DNA from: JABDIY01 sp963751955
GTDB taxonomy: Bacteria; Actinomycetota; Acidimicrobiia; Acidimicrobiales; SZUA-35
DNA: 64,000 nt
Assembly (NCBI GenBank): GCA_963751955.1
Contig: CAVVWM010000017.1
Span: forward strand, 16,771-80,770
Direction: 5' to 3'
The translations under genes and the position numbers were made by a program. Below are positions 53,274 through 63,500 of the stretch, in pieces. Numbering within the stretch: the first letter of the stretch is position 1; every line of letters begins with the position of its first letter. The notes beneath the pieces are model-generated. The model was given only the letters and a program-made list of their open reading frames with translations. It made no database searches and was not told the origin of the DNA.

Positions 53274-54533
53274 ATGGCAGCCCAACCTTTGAACACAGAC
53301 GACCTCGGCGGAGCGATGTACAACCTCGCGATGAGCGAAAAGGCTCGACCGCTTTTCGAGGCAGTGAAGAAGTTCATCGCAACCGAGATCAATCCAATGA
53401 CTGAGGAGTTCTTCGCTCTCGGCGAAGGTCGGGAGGATCGGTGGAGCTACGCCCCCGGACAGCTTGAACTGCTCGAAGGCGTGAAGGCCAAGGCGAAAGA
53501 ACAGGGACTGTGGAACTTCTTTCTGCCCGATGCCGAGACCGGAGAGGGATTGTCCAACCTCGATTACGCCTATATCGCCCAGGAACTCGGTAAGAACCCG
53601 CTGGCGTCGGAGTGTCTCAACTGCTCTGCCCCTGACACCGGCAATATGGAGGTACTCGAAAGGGTTGGCACGCCCGAGCAGAAGGAAAAGTGGCTCAAAC
53701 CACTTCTGGCCGGGGAGATCCGCAGTGCGTTCGCCATGACCGAACCCGATGTCGCTTCCTCCGATGCCAAGAACATCGCAACGTCGGCGGTTCGCGACGG
53801 TGATGAGTACCTGATCAACGGGGAGAAGTACTGGATCAGCGGCGCTGGAGATCCGCGCTGCAAGATCATGATCGTGATGTGTCGCACGAACCCCGATGCC
53901 GCTACCCACCTCCAACAGAGCCAGATCCTGGTTCCGATCGACACTCCCGGTGTCACGATCGTGGGTCCGATGCACGTCTTCGGTGCCGACGACGCACCCC
54001 ATGGGCACATGAACATTCTGTTCGAAGACGTACGGGTTCCGGCATCAAACATGCTTCTGGGCGAAGGCCGCGGCTTCGAGATCAGCCAGCTTCGGCTGGG
54101 TCCGGGCCGTATCCATCACTGCATGCGTTCCATCGGAGTGGCCGAACGAGCCCTGGAACTGATGGTGCAACGGGGCTTGTCGCGACAGGCGTTTGGCAGA
54201 CCACTGGTCAAACTGGGGGGCAACACCGAAATCATCAGCCGGGCGCGTATCGACATCGAAGCCATGCGTCTCATGGTTCTGAGAGCAGCGAAGGCGATGG
54301 ACGTTCTGGGCAACGCCGACGCACGGGTGTGGGTGAGCGCCATCAAGGCAATGGTTCCCGAGCGGGTATGTGAAATTGTCGATCAGGCAATTCAAATGCA
54401 CGGTGCCACGGGCATCAGTCAGCGCACACCGCTGGCGGAGATGTATACCGGTCAACGAACCTTGCGGTTCGCCGACGGCCCGGACGAAGTACACCATATG
54501 GTCGTCGGTCGAGCCGAGATAGCCCGCTACTGA
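53274..54533 (+). CDS. Acyl-CoA dehydrogenase (ACAD10/11-like)
   Basis: A 419-residue FAD enzyme introducing a 2,3 double bond into an acyl-CoA. Signature stretches include AFAMTEPDVASSDAKNI and INGEKYWISGAGDP (flavin and substrate binding), GPGRIHHCMRSIGVAERAL and RQAFGRPL, and DQAIQMHGATGISQRTPL. These match the ACAD10/11 type that handles long or branched acyl-CoAs. The ATG at 53274 gives a normal start; the open frame is longer. No partner beta-oxidation genes are adjacent. Confidence 0.92.
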   Translation: MAAQPLNTDDLGGAMYNLAMSEKARPLFEAVKKFIATEINPMTEEFFALGEGREDRWSYAPGQLELLEGVKAKAKEQGLWNFFLPDAETGEGLSNLDYAYIAQELGKNPLASECLNCSAPDTGNMEVLERVGTPEQKEKWLKPLLAGEIRSAFAMTEPDVASSDAKNIATSAVRDGDEYLINGEKYWISGAGDPRCKIMIVMCRTNPDAATHLQQSQILVPIDTPGVTIVGPMHVFGADDAPHGHMNILFEDVRVPASNMLLGEGRGFEISQLRLGPGRIHHCMRSIGVAERALELMVQRGLSRQAFGRPLVKLGGNTEIISRARIDIEAMRLMVLRAAKAMDVLGNADARVWVSAIKAMVPERVCEIVDQAIQMHGATGISQRTPLAEMYTGQRTLRFADGPDEVHHMVVGRAEIARY

Positions 54534-54599
54534 GCCTCAGATCATTGACCTGGTTGTCGCTTGCGGTGCCCTGGGAGCGATGGCGGGGGACTCGGTCAG

Positions 54600-55628
54600 C
54601 TAGGAATTGGACGCTTTGGCACCGCTCGATTCCCCGGTTTCTTCACAAACCGGCAGTCGGCCATCGAGGGAACCTCGAGACAGATCCGCCAGCTCGGTGG
54701 TTTGCTGTTGATCACAGCGCGATTCATTCCGGGTGGGAGGACCAGTCTGACCCTGGCGTGCGGGGCGACCCGCTAGCACGCGCAGCGATGCCGGCCGCGA
54801 CTCCTCACACCGATTGTCGACCTCAACCCGCAGCCATGTCGTGAGATAAACCGGGTCTGCGAGGTCGTTTGGATGATGACCCGGGAGTGAGGATATGACG
54901 GCCAGGGGCAGGAATTCGAACATGTACGTCAGGCTCCAAAGGAACAGGTTCCAGTGGGCTCGTGGCGAGAAAAGCCTGTGCTCCACCCACAACAGGCTGA
55001 GGGTTCCGATCAATGCGAAGAATGCCAAGACCAGGACGCTCGTGATGGTACCCATCACGTACTTCACTCGATTGCCGCTGAAGGACTGCCACACGTCATG
55101 GGCGACTCCCTTGTGCTCAACCTCCTCAGCCAGATGCCACAAGAAGAGTCGGCGGGCCGTCGGCTCGGCATCATCGAAGAGAGTTGCGATCCGCTGATCG
55201 CTCCACCGGGCGCCGGCGTAGGCGATCGTTTCAAAGCCGGCTGCGAAGGCCACGCCGAATTCGTCGCTTCGTCGATCCAATACCCTGAATGTGCGCTCCA
55301 TTAACCGATCGATCCACTTCAGACCTGGATGTTCGGAGAAGACACGATCATTGAACTTCCGGTGTTGGGTGTGATGCTGGCGTTCCTGCCGTGCATAGGC
55401 CATCGCCTCGGGTCGCACATCGTCGGCTAGCCGGTCAGCAACACGTTCTACCGAGCGCACGACAAACGGTTCAGCGTGGGGCATCAGCAACGAAACCGCA
55501 TTGCACGCACACGCGAACTCAGGAATGGTCCTATGCCACTGAAGCGGATAGTCCTCGGCGAAGGAAAGCTCCGGATTCCTGGTTCGAATCCGCTGGTGTT
55601 CACCGACACGTGGCGTTGTGACAGACAC
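54600..55628 (-). CDS. PF10118-type predicted metal-dependent hydrolase
   Basis: A 342-residue protein with the His/Glu motifs of this family: RQERQHHTQHRKFND and HLAEEVEHKGVAHDVW, resembling a di-iron helical bundle. A hydrophobic pair of helices (about 190-240) suggests membrane association. The start is GTG 55628. After WLRVEVDN the last 70 residues are Arg/Gln/Ser-rich and do not look like the family C-terminus, which usually ends near residue 280-290; this may be an extension or a frame slip near 54840. Function of the family is not established. Confidence 0.75.
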   Translation of the reverse strand: MSVTTPRVGEHQRIRTRNPELSFAEDYPLQWHRTIPEFACACNAVSLLMPHAEPFVVRSVERVADRLADDVRPEAMAYARQERQHHTQHRKFNDRVFSEHPGLKWIDRLMERTFRVLDRRSDEFGVAFAAGFETIAYAGARWSDQRIATLFDDAEPTARRLFLWHLAEEVEHKGVAHDVWQSFSGNRVKYVMGTITSVLVLAFFALIGTLSLLWVEHRLFSPRAHWNLFLWSLTYMFEFLPLAVISSLPGHHPNDLADPVYLTTWLRVEVDNRCEESRPASLRVLAGRPARQGQTGPPTRNESRCDQQQTTELADLSRGSLDGRLPVCEETGESSGAKASNS

Positions 55629-55826
55629 AGGATCCTATCGGCTCCTTGCCACCGGAGCTGAACGATCTGGTCTCCTGGGCCGACTGGCCGATCGAAACGG
55701 GACCCAAGCTGGTCCTCAGCCCCAGAATGGGCGTGTCCAGCCGGAAGCGGGTATTGTGCCCTGAGTCACAAACTTGTGAGATGTGGGGGGAGCGTTCGTG
55801 AATCCGATCAGATGTGCAGGGGCAAC

Positions 55827-56855
55827 ATGGCCTTAACCAATCCAGTGGACGTCGAGGACGTCCTAGAGCACATTACAGCGACCGAGAATCGGGAGTTGGT
55901 TACCGACGGGCTCGACGGCATAGTCGGCAAAGTCCATCCGCTGGGGTGGGCTGCACTCGCTTTCGGGATCGTGGCCCTTGTTTTCACGTTCATCGTTGAG
56001 ACAGAGTTTTTGGTTGGGAATCTCCGCTGGTGGCATTGGGTGCTGCTTGTTGCGTTAGGCGCGGCGTCTACTCAATTCACTTTGCTGGACCGCATACGGG
56101 CGGGCATCGAGAAGATCAGCGACTTTGCAATTCGGGGCGCAGATGTGGGTGTCGTGAAGGGCACGTACGCATCGCTGGTCGCCGCGGCGATCGCCGCAGT
56201 GGTCTTCGGACTCTCCTACGACATCGAGGTTGGCATCACCTCGGCATTCGGATTTGGCTTGCTCGTAGCATCGGTGTTGATGGGACCCGTGTGGGTGCTC
56301 TGTTGGGGTGTCTTCCTGCTAGCGCTCTACAGCTCGCTCAGCCGCTACATCGCTCGATTCGTTGAGCGCGACCTCATCATCGCCGAGATCAGCGCCATGT
56401 CGTGGCAGGTCTTCTCTCTGATAGCGCTGCTGGGAGTGGGATACGGAGTTCGAGAAGCGATCAATCCCCGAATCGACTTCTGGTGGGCCGAATTCAGCAA
56501 CCGCCGCAAAGCGTTGCTTGACTTCGTGCTTCACGTCACGTTGTTCATGCCATTCCTGATCGCCGCGATGAGGATCCTTCAGCCCTACGCCAAACTGTCC
56601 CTGGGTTTCAAGCGAGACTTCTCGGGCGAGACCAACGGCTCCTGGCCATCGGGCTGGAGGGTGTGGGAAACGTGGGAGCAACAGGGTGACGCCGGCCAGC
56701 TTCCCACCGGCCCAATTCAAGCCATGATCTTCGTTGCTTTTGTTCTCTTCTTCCTCCAGATCTTCGCCGACACGATCAAACACGGCTTCACTCTTATCCA
56801 TCGCGAGGACCTCGGCCAGATTCCCGAGTACGACGCCCCTATGCGGGTCGAGTAG
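55827..56855 (+). CDS. dctQ: TRAP transporter small permease (DctQ), enlarged
   Basis: The smaller membrane subunit of a tripartite ATP-independent transporter. It is assigned mainly by its place directly before dctM and by the C-terminal IFADTIKHGFTL. It has about seven or eight hydrophobic segments in 342 residues, compared with four in about 160-200 residues for typical DctQ; such enlarged forms go with TakP-type systems. ATG 55827 follows AGGGG; an upstream in-frame start at 55776 lacks support. dctM begins 16 bases downstream. Confidence 0.82.
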   Translation: MALTNPVDVEDVLEHITATENRELVTDGLDGIVGKVHPLGWAALAFGIVALVFTFIVETEFLVGNLRWWHWVLLVALGAASTQFTLLDRIRAGIEKISDFAIRGADVGVVKGTYASLVAAAIAAVVFGLSYDIEVGITSAFGFGLLVASVLMGPVWVLCWGVFLLALYSSLSRYIARFVERDLIIAEISAMSWQVFSLIALLGVGYGVREAINPRIDFWWAEFSNRRKALLDFVLHVTLFMPFLIAAMRILQPYAKLSLGFKRDFSGETNGSWPSGWRVWETWEQQGDAGQLPTGPIQAMIFVAFVLFFLQIFADTIKHGFTLIHREDLGQIPEYDAPMRVE

Positions 56856-56870
56856 GAAGGTTTCGAACAC

Positions 56871-58460
56871 ATGCTTGATGCACTAGGCCTGGACCTCGGC
56901 GAATTCTTCGCAATGCTCATGTTCTTGATCTTCATGGGCATGATCCTCGTCGGCTACAACGTCGCCTTCTCCTTCGCATCCACTGCGCTCGCCTTCACGT
57001 TTCTTGGCGATCTGACCGACGTCTTCAATCCTCAGTCGCTTAACACCCTGCCGCTTCTGTGGGCACAGAATCTTGGCCGATCGGGCAACACCGTGCTTCT
57101 GGCCGTGCCGTTGTTCGTCTTGATGGGGGCCATCCTGGAACGATCTGGTCTGGCCGAACGGTTGCTCCGAGCCATCGGAATGCTAATGGGTCCGATCCGT
57201 GGTGGCGTCGCTGCCGCCGTGATCGTTGTGGGAACACTCCTTGCTGCGGCCACCGGAGTCGTCGCCGCAACCGTGATCGTGATGGGCCTGTTGTCCTTGC
57301 CGGCCATGGTGAGCCTGGGTTATGACCACAAGCTGGCCACCGGGGCCATCGTCGCTTCAGGAACTCTGGCCCAGCTTCTGCCTCCAAGTTTGGTCTTGAT
57401 CCTGCTGGCTCAGCAGATGGGCGTGGGCATCATCGGCTTGTTCGCCGGCGCCCTGATTCCTGGCCTCCTCCTCTCGGGCTTGTATGTTCTGTACGCATTA
57501 GGGATTTCGGCGCTCAAGCCCGAGGTGGGCCCGGCCATGCCCAAGAGCGAACGGACCCTGAACGGCAACGTCACCAATGCTCACGCGGTTTCGATCGCGG
57601 CCCTGCTGGCGGTGCTGCTCGGAATCGTGGTTCTTTCCCTCAGCAGCTTGTCGGCCGCTCTCATTGTGGCGGCAATCGGATTTGCTGTGATCACCGCTCT
57701 CCTGATATTTGGATCGATGCTCGTAGCCGAGGTCGTCGTGTCGATCATCCCAACCGTGCTGTTGATCATGGGCGTCCTCGCAGCCATCTTTCGCGGCATC
57801 GCAACGCCGAGCGAGGCCGGCTCGATCGGTGTGCTGGGGGCTCTACTTCTCGGTGGTCTCAACTACTACTTCGACAGGGTGCTCTCCTCCGACGGTGGTG
57901 ACCACATAGACCCCACCTGGCGTCTGACCCCAAAGGCGTTCCGCGAGGCCGGAAGGAGCACCGGGAACATCACGATCTTGGTCCTCACCCTCGTCTTTTC
58001 ATCAACCTTCTTCAGCCTGGTGTTCCGCGAACTCGGTGGCTCGGACAAAACATCGGATTGGCTTACAGCCATCGGAGGCGGAAAGACCGGTTTCGTAGTC
58101 GTCGCGATGATCGCCGTGTTCATCCTGGGGATCAACCTGGAATTCCTCGAGATCACCTTCATTGTCGTCCCGATCTTCGTTCCGGCAATGAGGGAGTTGC
58201 AGTTCACCGAGGTGGAGATCATCTGGTTCACGGTGCTGATGGCGGTGAACCTGAACATGGCATTCATTTCACCACCGGTGGGTTTCTCCCTTTTCTATCT
58301 TCAGAGCGTTGCACCGCCCGAGGTGAAGACCGCCGACATACACAAGGGAGCGATCCCCTTCATGGTGCTCCAAGGGATCGCCATCGTTCTCCTCGGAGCG
58401 TTGCCCGGCATCACCGAGTACTCCTACAACCTGTTTGTCACCGCCCCTGGCGGCGGTTGA
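56871..58460 (+). CDS. dctM: TRAP transporter large permease (DctM)
   Basis: The main transport subunit, using a sodium or proton gradient to take up an organic acid. The 529 residues are strongly hydrophobic, with about 12-14 helices. Typical DctM stretches include NTVLLAVPLFVLMGAILERSG, GTLLAAATGVVAATVIVMG, ASGTLAQLLPPSLVLILLA, GIATPSEAGSIGVLGALLL and NLNMAFISPPVGFSLFYL. It is about 100 residues longer than a standard DctM, with the extra part in the middle (about 225-285). Confidence 0.94.
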   Translation: MLDALGLDLGEFFAMLMFLIFMGMILVGYNVAFSFASTALAFTFLGDLTDVFNPQSLNTLPLLWAQNLGRSGNTVLLAVPLFVLMGAILERSGLAERLLRAIGMLMGPIRGGVAAAVIVVGTLLAAATGVVAATVIVMGLLSLPAMVSLGYDHKLATGAIVASGTLAQLLPPSLVLILLAQQMGVGIIGLFAGALIPGLLLSGLYVLYALGISALKPEVGPAMPKSERTLNGNVTNAHAVSIAALLAVLLGIVVLSLSSLSAALIVAAIGFAVITALLIFGSMLVAEVVVSIIPTVLLIMGVLAAIFRGIATPSEAGSIGVLGALLLGGLNYYFDRVLSSDGGDHIDPTWRLTPKAFREAGRSTGNITILVLTLVFSSTFFSLVFRELGGSDKTSDWLTAIGGGKTGFVVVAMIAVFILGINLEFLEITFIVVPIFVPAMRELQFTEVEIIWFTVLMAVNLNMAFISPPVGFSLFYLQSVAPPEVKTADIHKGAIPFMVLQGIAIVLLGALPGITEYSYNLFVTAPGGG

Positions 58461-58484
58461 CAGCCCGCACCCAGCGGCTGAACT

Positions 58485-58528
58485 ACCCTCAATACGAGGG
58501 TTCCCGATTCCCAACCAACAGACGGGAA
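58485..58528 (+). promoter_or_regulatory. Two hairpins between dctM and dctP
   Basis: ACCCTC-AATAC-GAGGGT (58485-58501) is followed by TTCCCG (58501-58506) pairing with CGGGAA (58523-58528) across a 16-base loop. They stand just before the strong AAGGAG (58541-58546) of dctP. No T-run follows, so they are not terminators. Structures in this place often protect the downstream mRNA and allow more binding protein than permease to be made (inference). Confidence 0.45.
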
Positions 58529-58552
58529 ACCACAACAACCAAGGAGAGGTAC

Positions 58553-59779
58553 ATGCAAGAAGATCAGATGGGAACCGAAGAGACTGAACTCAGTCGTCGA
58601 TCGTTTCTCGGCAAGGCCGGTATCGGCGTTGCCGGTTTCGCAGCGAGTTCGGCAGTTCTCGCAGCATGCTCATCAGACGGTGAGTCACTGGAGGAAAGCC
58701 TCGACGGCAACGAAGACGGCACCCCGGCCGAAGGCACCGACTCCGATGAAGAAACGGTTGAACTCGTTCAAGACTCCGACCTTCCCGAGATCGAGCTCGA
58801 AATGGCCACTTCGTGGCCGACCGGGCTTGTCACATTGTTCGGCGCCGCTCAGATTTTCGCCGAGGAGGTGAGCCGCCTCACCGGCGGCCGTTTCAAGATA
58901 AACGCCAGGCCAGCAGGAGAAATCGTGGGTGGCCTCGAGGTGCTTCCAACCGTCCGAGACGGTGGTGTCGAAGCAGGTCATACGGCGTCGTACTACTACA
59001 CCGGTATCAATCCGGCGACGCAGTTCGGTACGGCCGTTCCCTTTGGCCTCACCAGTCGACAGCAGAACGCATGGCTGTACGAAGGCGGCGGACTCGAGAT
59101 AATGCAGGACTTCTACGCCTCGGAGTTCGGAGTCATCCAGTTCCCAGCCGGAAACACCGGTGTGCAGATGGGCGGGTGGTTCACCAAGGAAATCAACACC
59201 GTGGCCGATATCCAGGGTCTGACGATGCGTATCCCCGGCATTGCCGGCCAGGTGCTCAACAACCTTGGCGGCGAACAGGTATCTCTCGCCGGCGGCGACA
59301 TCCTGCCATCGATCCAGACCGGGGCAATAGACGCAGCCGAGTTTGTGGGCCCCACCGACGACCTGATCCTTGGTCTCGATGAGCTCGGCAGCCAGCTCTA
59401 CTACTACCACCCGGGCTGGTGGGAACCAGGCCCGTCTCTGGAAGTTGAGTTCTCGCTTTCTCAGTGGAACGATCTTCCGGCGGTCTATCAGGCCGCAGTG
59501 GAGAACGCAGCCGCAACCGCCAACGTGCGGACCATGGCCAAGTACGACGTGCTCAACCCCCGTGATCTTCAGGTGATAAAGGGGTTCGCCGACATCAGGG
59601 TCTTCCCCGACGAGGTTCTCAGCGCGTTCAAGGAAGAAACCGAGAACGTGCTCGACACCGTCGCAGCCGACAATGCGATCTTCGGCGAAATCCTGGGACC
59701 GTGGCGTGAGTTCCGTGCGTCGATTCAAGAGTGGCACGGCCTCGCCGAGACCTCCATGCTCCGGGCTGCAGCGCTGTAG
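58553..59779 (+). CDS. dctP: TRAP transporter substrate-binding protein (DctP, TakP-like)
   Basis: The outer binding protein of the transporter, 408 residues. The N-terminus combines a twin-arginine signal (LSRRSFLGKAG) with a lipobox (LAAC), so it should be exported folded and lipid-anchored. An acidic linker of about 40 residues follows. The domain matches the TakP-like group: MATSWPTG, ARPAGEIVGG, GNTGVQMGGWFTKEI with the core GVQMGGWF, and GWWEPG. Relatives bind 2-oxo acids or other monocarboxylates; the ligand here is not certain. ATG 58553 has AAGGAG seven bases before it. Confidence 0.93.
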   Translation: MQEDQMGTEETELSRRSFLGKAGIGVAGFAASSAVLAACSSDGESLEESLDGNEDGTPAEGTDSDEETVELVQDSDLPEIELEMATSWPTGLVTLFGAAQIFAEEVSRLTGGRFKINARPAGEIVGGLEVLPTVRDGGVEAGHTASYYYTGINPATQFGTAVPFGLTSRQQNAWLYEGGGLEIMQDFYASEFGVIQFPAGNTGVQMGGWFTKEINTVADIQGLTMRIPGIAGQVLNNLGGEQVSLAGGDILPSIQTGAIDAAEFVGPTDDLILGLDELGSQLYYYHPGWWEPGPSLEVEFSLSQWNDLPAVYQAAVENAAATANVRTMAKYDVLNPRDLQVIKGFADIRVFPDEVLSAFKEETENVLDTVAADNAIFGEILGPWREFRASIQEWHGLAETSMLRAAAL

Positions 59780-59800
59780 CTCCCAACTATCACGACTCGG

Positions 59801-59840
59801 GTCGGTGGGCCGCTCTTAGGAGCGGCCCACCGACGTTTTC
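59801..59840 (+). terminator. Rho-independent terminator after the TRAP operon
   Basis: A perfect 15-base stem, GTCGGTGGGCCGCTC (59801-59815) with its complement (59820-59834), loop TTAG, followed by GTTTTC. It sits 21 bases after the dctP stop and just before the end of the convergent gene, where it might also serve weakly in the other direction. It is by far the clearest terminator in the window. Confidence 0.92.
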
Positions 59841-59843
59841 ACT

Positions 59844-60320
59844 TCAGCTCGAACGCCCGTCGCTGAGAGGTTGCGCCGCGATGAACGCAATCCGATGCAT
59901 CGCCTTCTGCGAACCTTTGGGCACGGTGTACTCCGAATCCCCGACCGTCCAATCGGTTGTTATCAACGTGTCCCGCTTGATCATGACTCCGGTACCAGGT
60001 TTGAGGGTGCGGATCCGCCGTTTGGCGACCTGTCGCATCTTTCCGCCTTCGAGCAACACAAGGCCCTTGCTGGTCGAGGCCAACACTCGGTACATCGTCG
60101 TTGCCGTAATGGCCACGGCGCTGCCCATCACGGCGATCGCCAGCCGGCTGGGCCATCGGTCGAATCCCGCGAGAATTGCGACAACCAACATCCCTATGAA
60201 CGCTGCGCCGGCATAGGCGTAGGCCAAGCGGTGCCGGGTCCACATGAATGCTGCGTCGTAGAGACGTTCACCGGGCTCGAGAAAGCGCTGGATGGAGCGA
60301 AGCAAAACGGCGTGGCGCAT
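59844..60320 (-). CDS. Small membrane protein of unknown function (PH-like)
   Basis: 158 residues with two adjacent membrane helices (about 30-75; LAYAYAGAAFIGMLVVAILAG and AIAVMGSAVAITATTMY) and a cytoplasmic C-terminal part of about 80 residues with short beta-type stretches (KGLVLLEGGKMRQVAKRRI, GTGVMIKRDTLITTDW). This arrangement resembles bacterial PH-domain membrane proteins, but the match is weak. ATG 60320 is chosen by content; a GTG at 60380 is also in frame. No ribosome site is clear. Convergent with the TRAP operon. Confidence 0.65.
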   Translation of the reverse strand: MRHAVLLRSIQRFLEPGERLYDAAFMWTRHRLAYAYAGAAFIGMLVVAILAGFDRWPSRLAIAVMGSAVAITATTMYRVLASTSKGLVLLEGGKMRQVAKRRIRTLKPGTGVMIKRDTLITTDWTVGDSEYTVPKGSQKAMHRIAFIAAQPLSDGRSS

Positions 60321-60553
60321 AGGGAAAATCAGTCTACGCAGGGTCCGACCGACCGGTCGGCCCTTTCGCGGCCACAACACGGTATGCTTTCAGTGATAGC
60401 CGAGAGGCCCTAAACGATTGCCCCTGGCAATCCGATAGGTAGTCAATCGGACGCAGCGCAGCTGGCGGGTGCCAGTAGACGGTCTTGGACTCTGTGGTCC
60501 ACCGCCGTTCGACGTTGCGGTGTCCATCGTCATTTCGATGGAGCGTCGTCAGT

Positions 60554-63500
60554 ATGACAGCGCACAACCCGATTCTGCGTACGAGCAGTAGGAGCCCCCC
60601 CATCGCAATCTCAGAGTCAACAAGGTCGTCCAAGCGATTGTCGTTGGACCGATCTTCGGATCCTCTTCGACCCGCTTCGGTGTCGACGACGAAGGAACCG
60701 ATCGCGCCACCACCCAAAGGCTTCGCTGAAGTCATCCAGCGCCACCTGGATGGTGCCGCCTCGGAGAAAGACTTGGCAGTGCTTTCTGCCAACAGGCCTC
60801 ATTGGACAAATGGACTGGTCCGCCTGCTCGACGATGTGGAATTCGCCATAGAGGACACCAAGCGCTTTGTACCTCGCCCAACCAAATTCCTCGTCCTCGA
60901 TGATCTCGCAGCCGAGGCCGAGCGTATCGACGCGGTGCTCACCGACCTCGTTGGTCCTCCCCGACGAGGGGGACGAAAGTCAGCACCCGCGCCTGGCGAA
61001 GCGGTCGCCAGCCTCCAACTATCGTGGCTTCCGGGCCGAGTCGTTGCATGGCTGGGAGGTTGGAATGCCGAACTCGCCGAGGCTGACGACATCGGCGATC
61101 ATCTGACCAACGCAGGCTCGGTCTTGAAGTGGATCGAACATGACGACTTCAAGCTCCCAGATGGCACGTCGGTCCCCGCTGTCCAAGCACCACTCGATCA
61201 GGCTCTGGGGTGGCTGGTCTCCCTGGCCAACACCCAAGAAGACGAGACTATTGGAGTGAGCGGCACCTGGTTTGGTCTCGTCGCCGCAACCGCTGTTCGA
61301 ACGGTGACCCAGGGGCGGATCGTACCCGCTCTGCGCAAGGCCCAGCGGGGTGTTATCGCTGAAAGACCACTCCAGAACCACACCCACTACGAAATCACAT
61401 GGAAACCGGCGCTTGTACCGCCTGAAACCATGCGGCTATTGGCTGAGTCATGCCCCGGAACAGCGTCTGTGTTCGAAACAAAGAGAGACAACCGAGCTTT
61501 CACCGACGCCGTGCTGTCCGACCTGACCGACACCATCGTTGCTACGTCGGCCCGAAGTCTGGAAGTGCCGGCGCCGCCTCCGACCCTGGCCAACCGTTCG
61601 GACATGATCGAGGCTGTGTTGGCGCGTCTCGACGGTGAGCCATTCACCGCTCCAACTCGGCTCGGTTCCGATCTTGCGAGGCGACTGGACCAGTGGACAG
61701 CTGCGGTCACCCAAGCCACCAAACATCCCCTCGTTGTTGAGCTGGGCGAACCTGATCAGAGTGGCGCTTGGCATCTCCGAGTGCTGGCCCAAGGCGACAA
61801 GAAATCGCTTGATCCGGTTGAACAGGTGATGGTCACCTCCTCCAACGTTCGCTCGAAGCGAATTCGCGACCATCTGGTCCGCCTCGAACGACTCTACGAC
61901 GTTCTGCTACGACCGGGCAGCCGACGACGGGGAGAAGTGCTTCTCTCCCAGGACGAGGCGTGGACGTTCATGACCAAGATCGGCGAAGTCCTACTCGCCA
62001 ATGGCTACGAGGTTCGCGTTCCCAACCTGTCCCGCAAAAAGGCCACAGCTTCACTGAGACTCACGTCGGAGGAGACCACCGATTCAGTAGTTGGAGCGCA
62101 ACAACTGGCCAACGTGCGCTGGTCGGCTCTATTCGACGGAGTCGAACTAACTGCGACAGACATAGCTCGGTTGGCCCGTGAAGCCCGCCCCCTTGTACAA
62201 GCGAGGGGACAGTGGGTCGAGCTCGACAAAGCCGATCTCGCTCAGGCAGCGAAAGCGCTAGCTGAGCGAGAAGAACAGACGAGTCTCTCGGGCGCCGACA
62301 TGCTGCGCCATGCGCTTGGGCTCGAGGGCTCGCCTTTGGCTGGCGGCGTCTCCATCGCAGGTACCGGGTGGGCGGTCGATCTGCTACGCAGCGCCCAGAA
62401 TCTACCGTCCGATCTTCCAACGTCGCCGGAGGGATTCTCTGGCCAACTTCGGACCTATCAGGCCGATGCTCTCGCGTGGCTTGGCTTCCTAGAATCCGCC
62501 GGCCTCGGAGGTTGTCTTGCACTCGACATGGGATTGGGTAAGACACCAACCATGCTGGCCCAAATTGCACAATCGACGGCCAAGGGTCCTGCACTCGTCA
62601 TTGCCCCACCGGCGGTGGTCGGCAACTGGGCCTCTGAGGCCCGGAAGTTCGTTCCCGGCGTCAAGGTTCTCGTCCACCACGGTCCCAATCGAGCCAGCGG
62701 TGTCGGTATTGCACAGTCGGTCCGGAAGGTCGACCTCGTGATCACCACCTACGGGACCGCAATCAGAGATATGGCCAAGCTCGAAGACATCACATGGAAC
62801 AACGTCGTGCTGGATGAGGCACAAGCCATCAAGAATCCTGCCAGTGAAACCGCCCAGACTTTGCGCCGCTTGAACGCACGATCCAAACTGGCCCTCACCG
62901 GAACACCGATCGAGAACGGACTGGGTGATCTGTGGGCCATTCTCGACTGGGCAAACCCCGGCCTCATGGGATCCCGCAACTCCTTCATATCCAACTTGTC
63001 CGCCAACAAGAACGGCTCGATGGCCAGCCGAGAAAACGCCGAAAGCGTTCTGAGAGCCCTCAACGGCTTGCTGGTGTTCCGTCGGACCAAATCCGAGCCG
63101 GCCATCGCAGCCGAGCTACCAGATCGCATCGACGAACTAGATCACTGTGCAATGACTCCTGAACAGGTCGGACTTTACCAGGCCACATTGGACACGCTCA
63201 TCAAGGACACCAGCGACGAAGACTCACCCAAGAAAAAGGGTGCTGTGCTTGCAGCGATCACGCGTCTCAAGCAGATCTGCAACCATCCGGCGAACTTCAA
63301 CAAAGAAGACGACGGTCCGATCGCAGGTCGCTCAGGCAAGTTGGCCCGGCTGGAGGAGATCTTGGACAGTGTTTTGCGAGCGGCGAGAGAATCCTCATCT
63401 TCACCCACTTTGCGTCCTGGGGAGAAACGCTAGCCGAACACCTGACCGAGCGAACAGGGATCCCGATCGCCTGTTACCACGGTGGTCTCGGCCGGTCGGC

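Noticed and set aside
54545..54844. Plus-strand open frame of 99 codons after the acyl-CoA dehydrogenase
   Set aside because: It is opposite the C-terminal part of the PF10118 gene, has no ribosome site and no family match.
58685..59737. 350-codon minus-strand open frame opposite dctP
   Set aside because: Shadow of dctP; no start signal and no recognisable motif.
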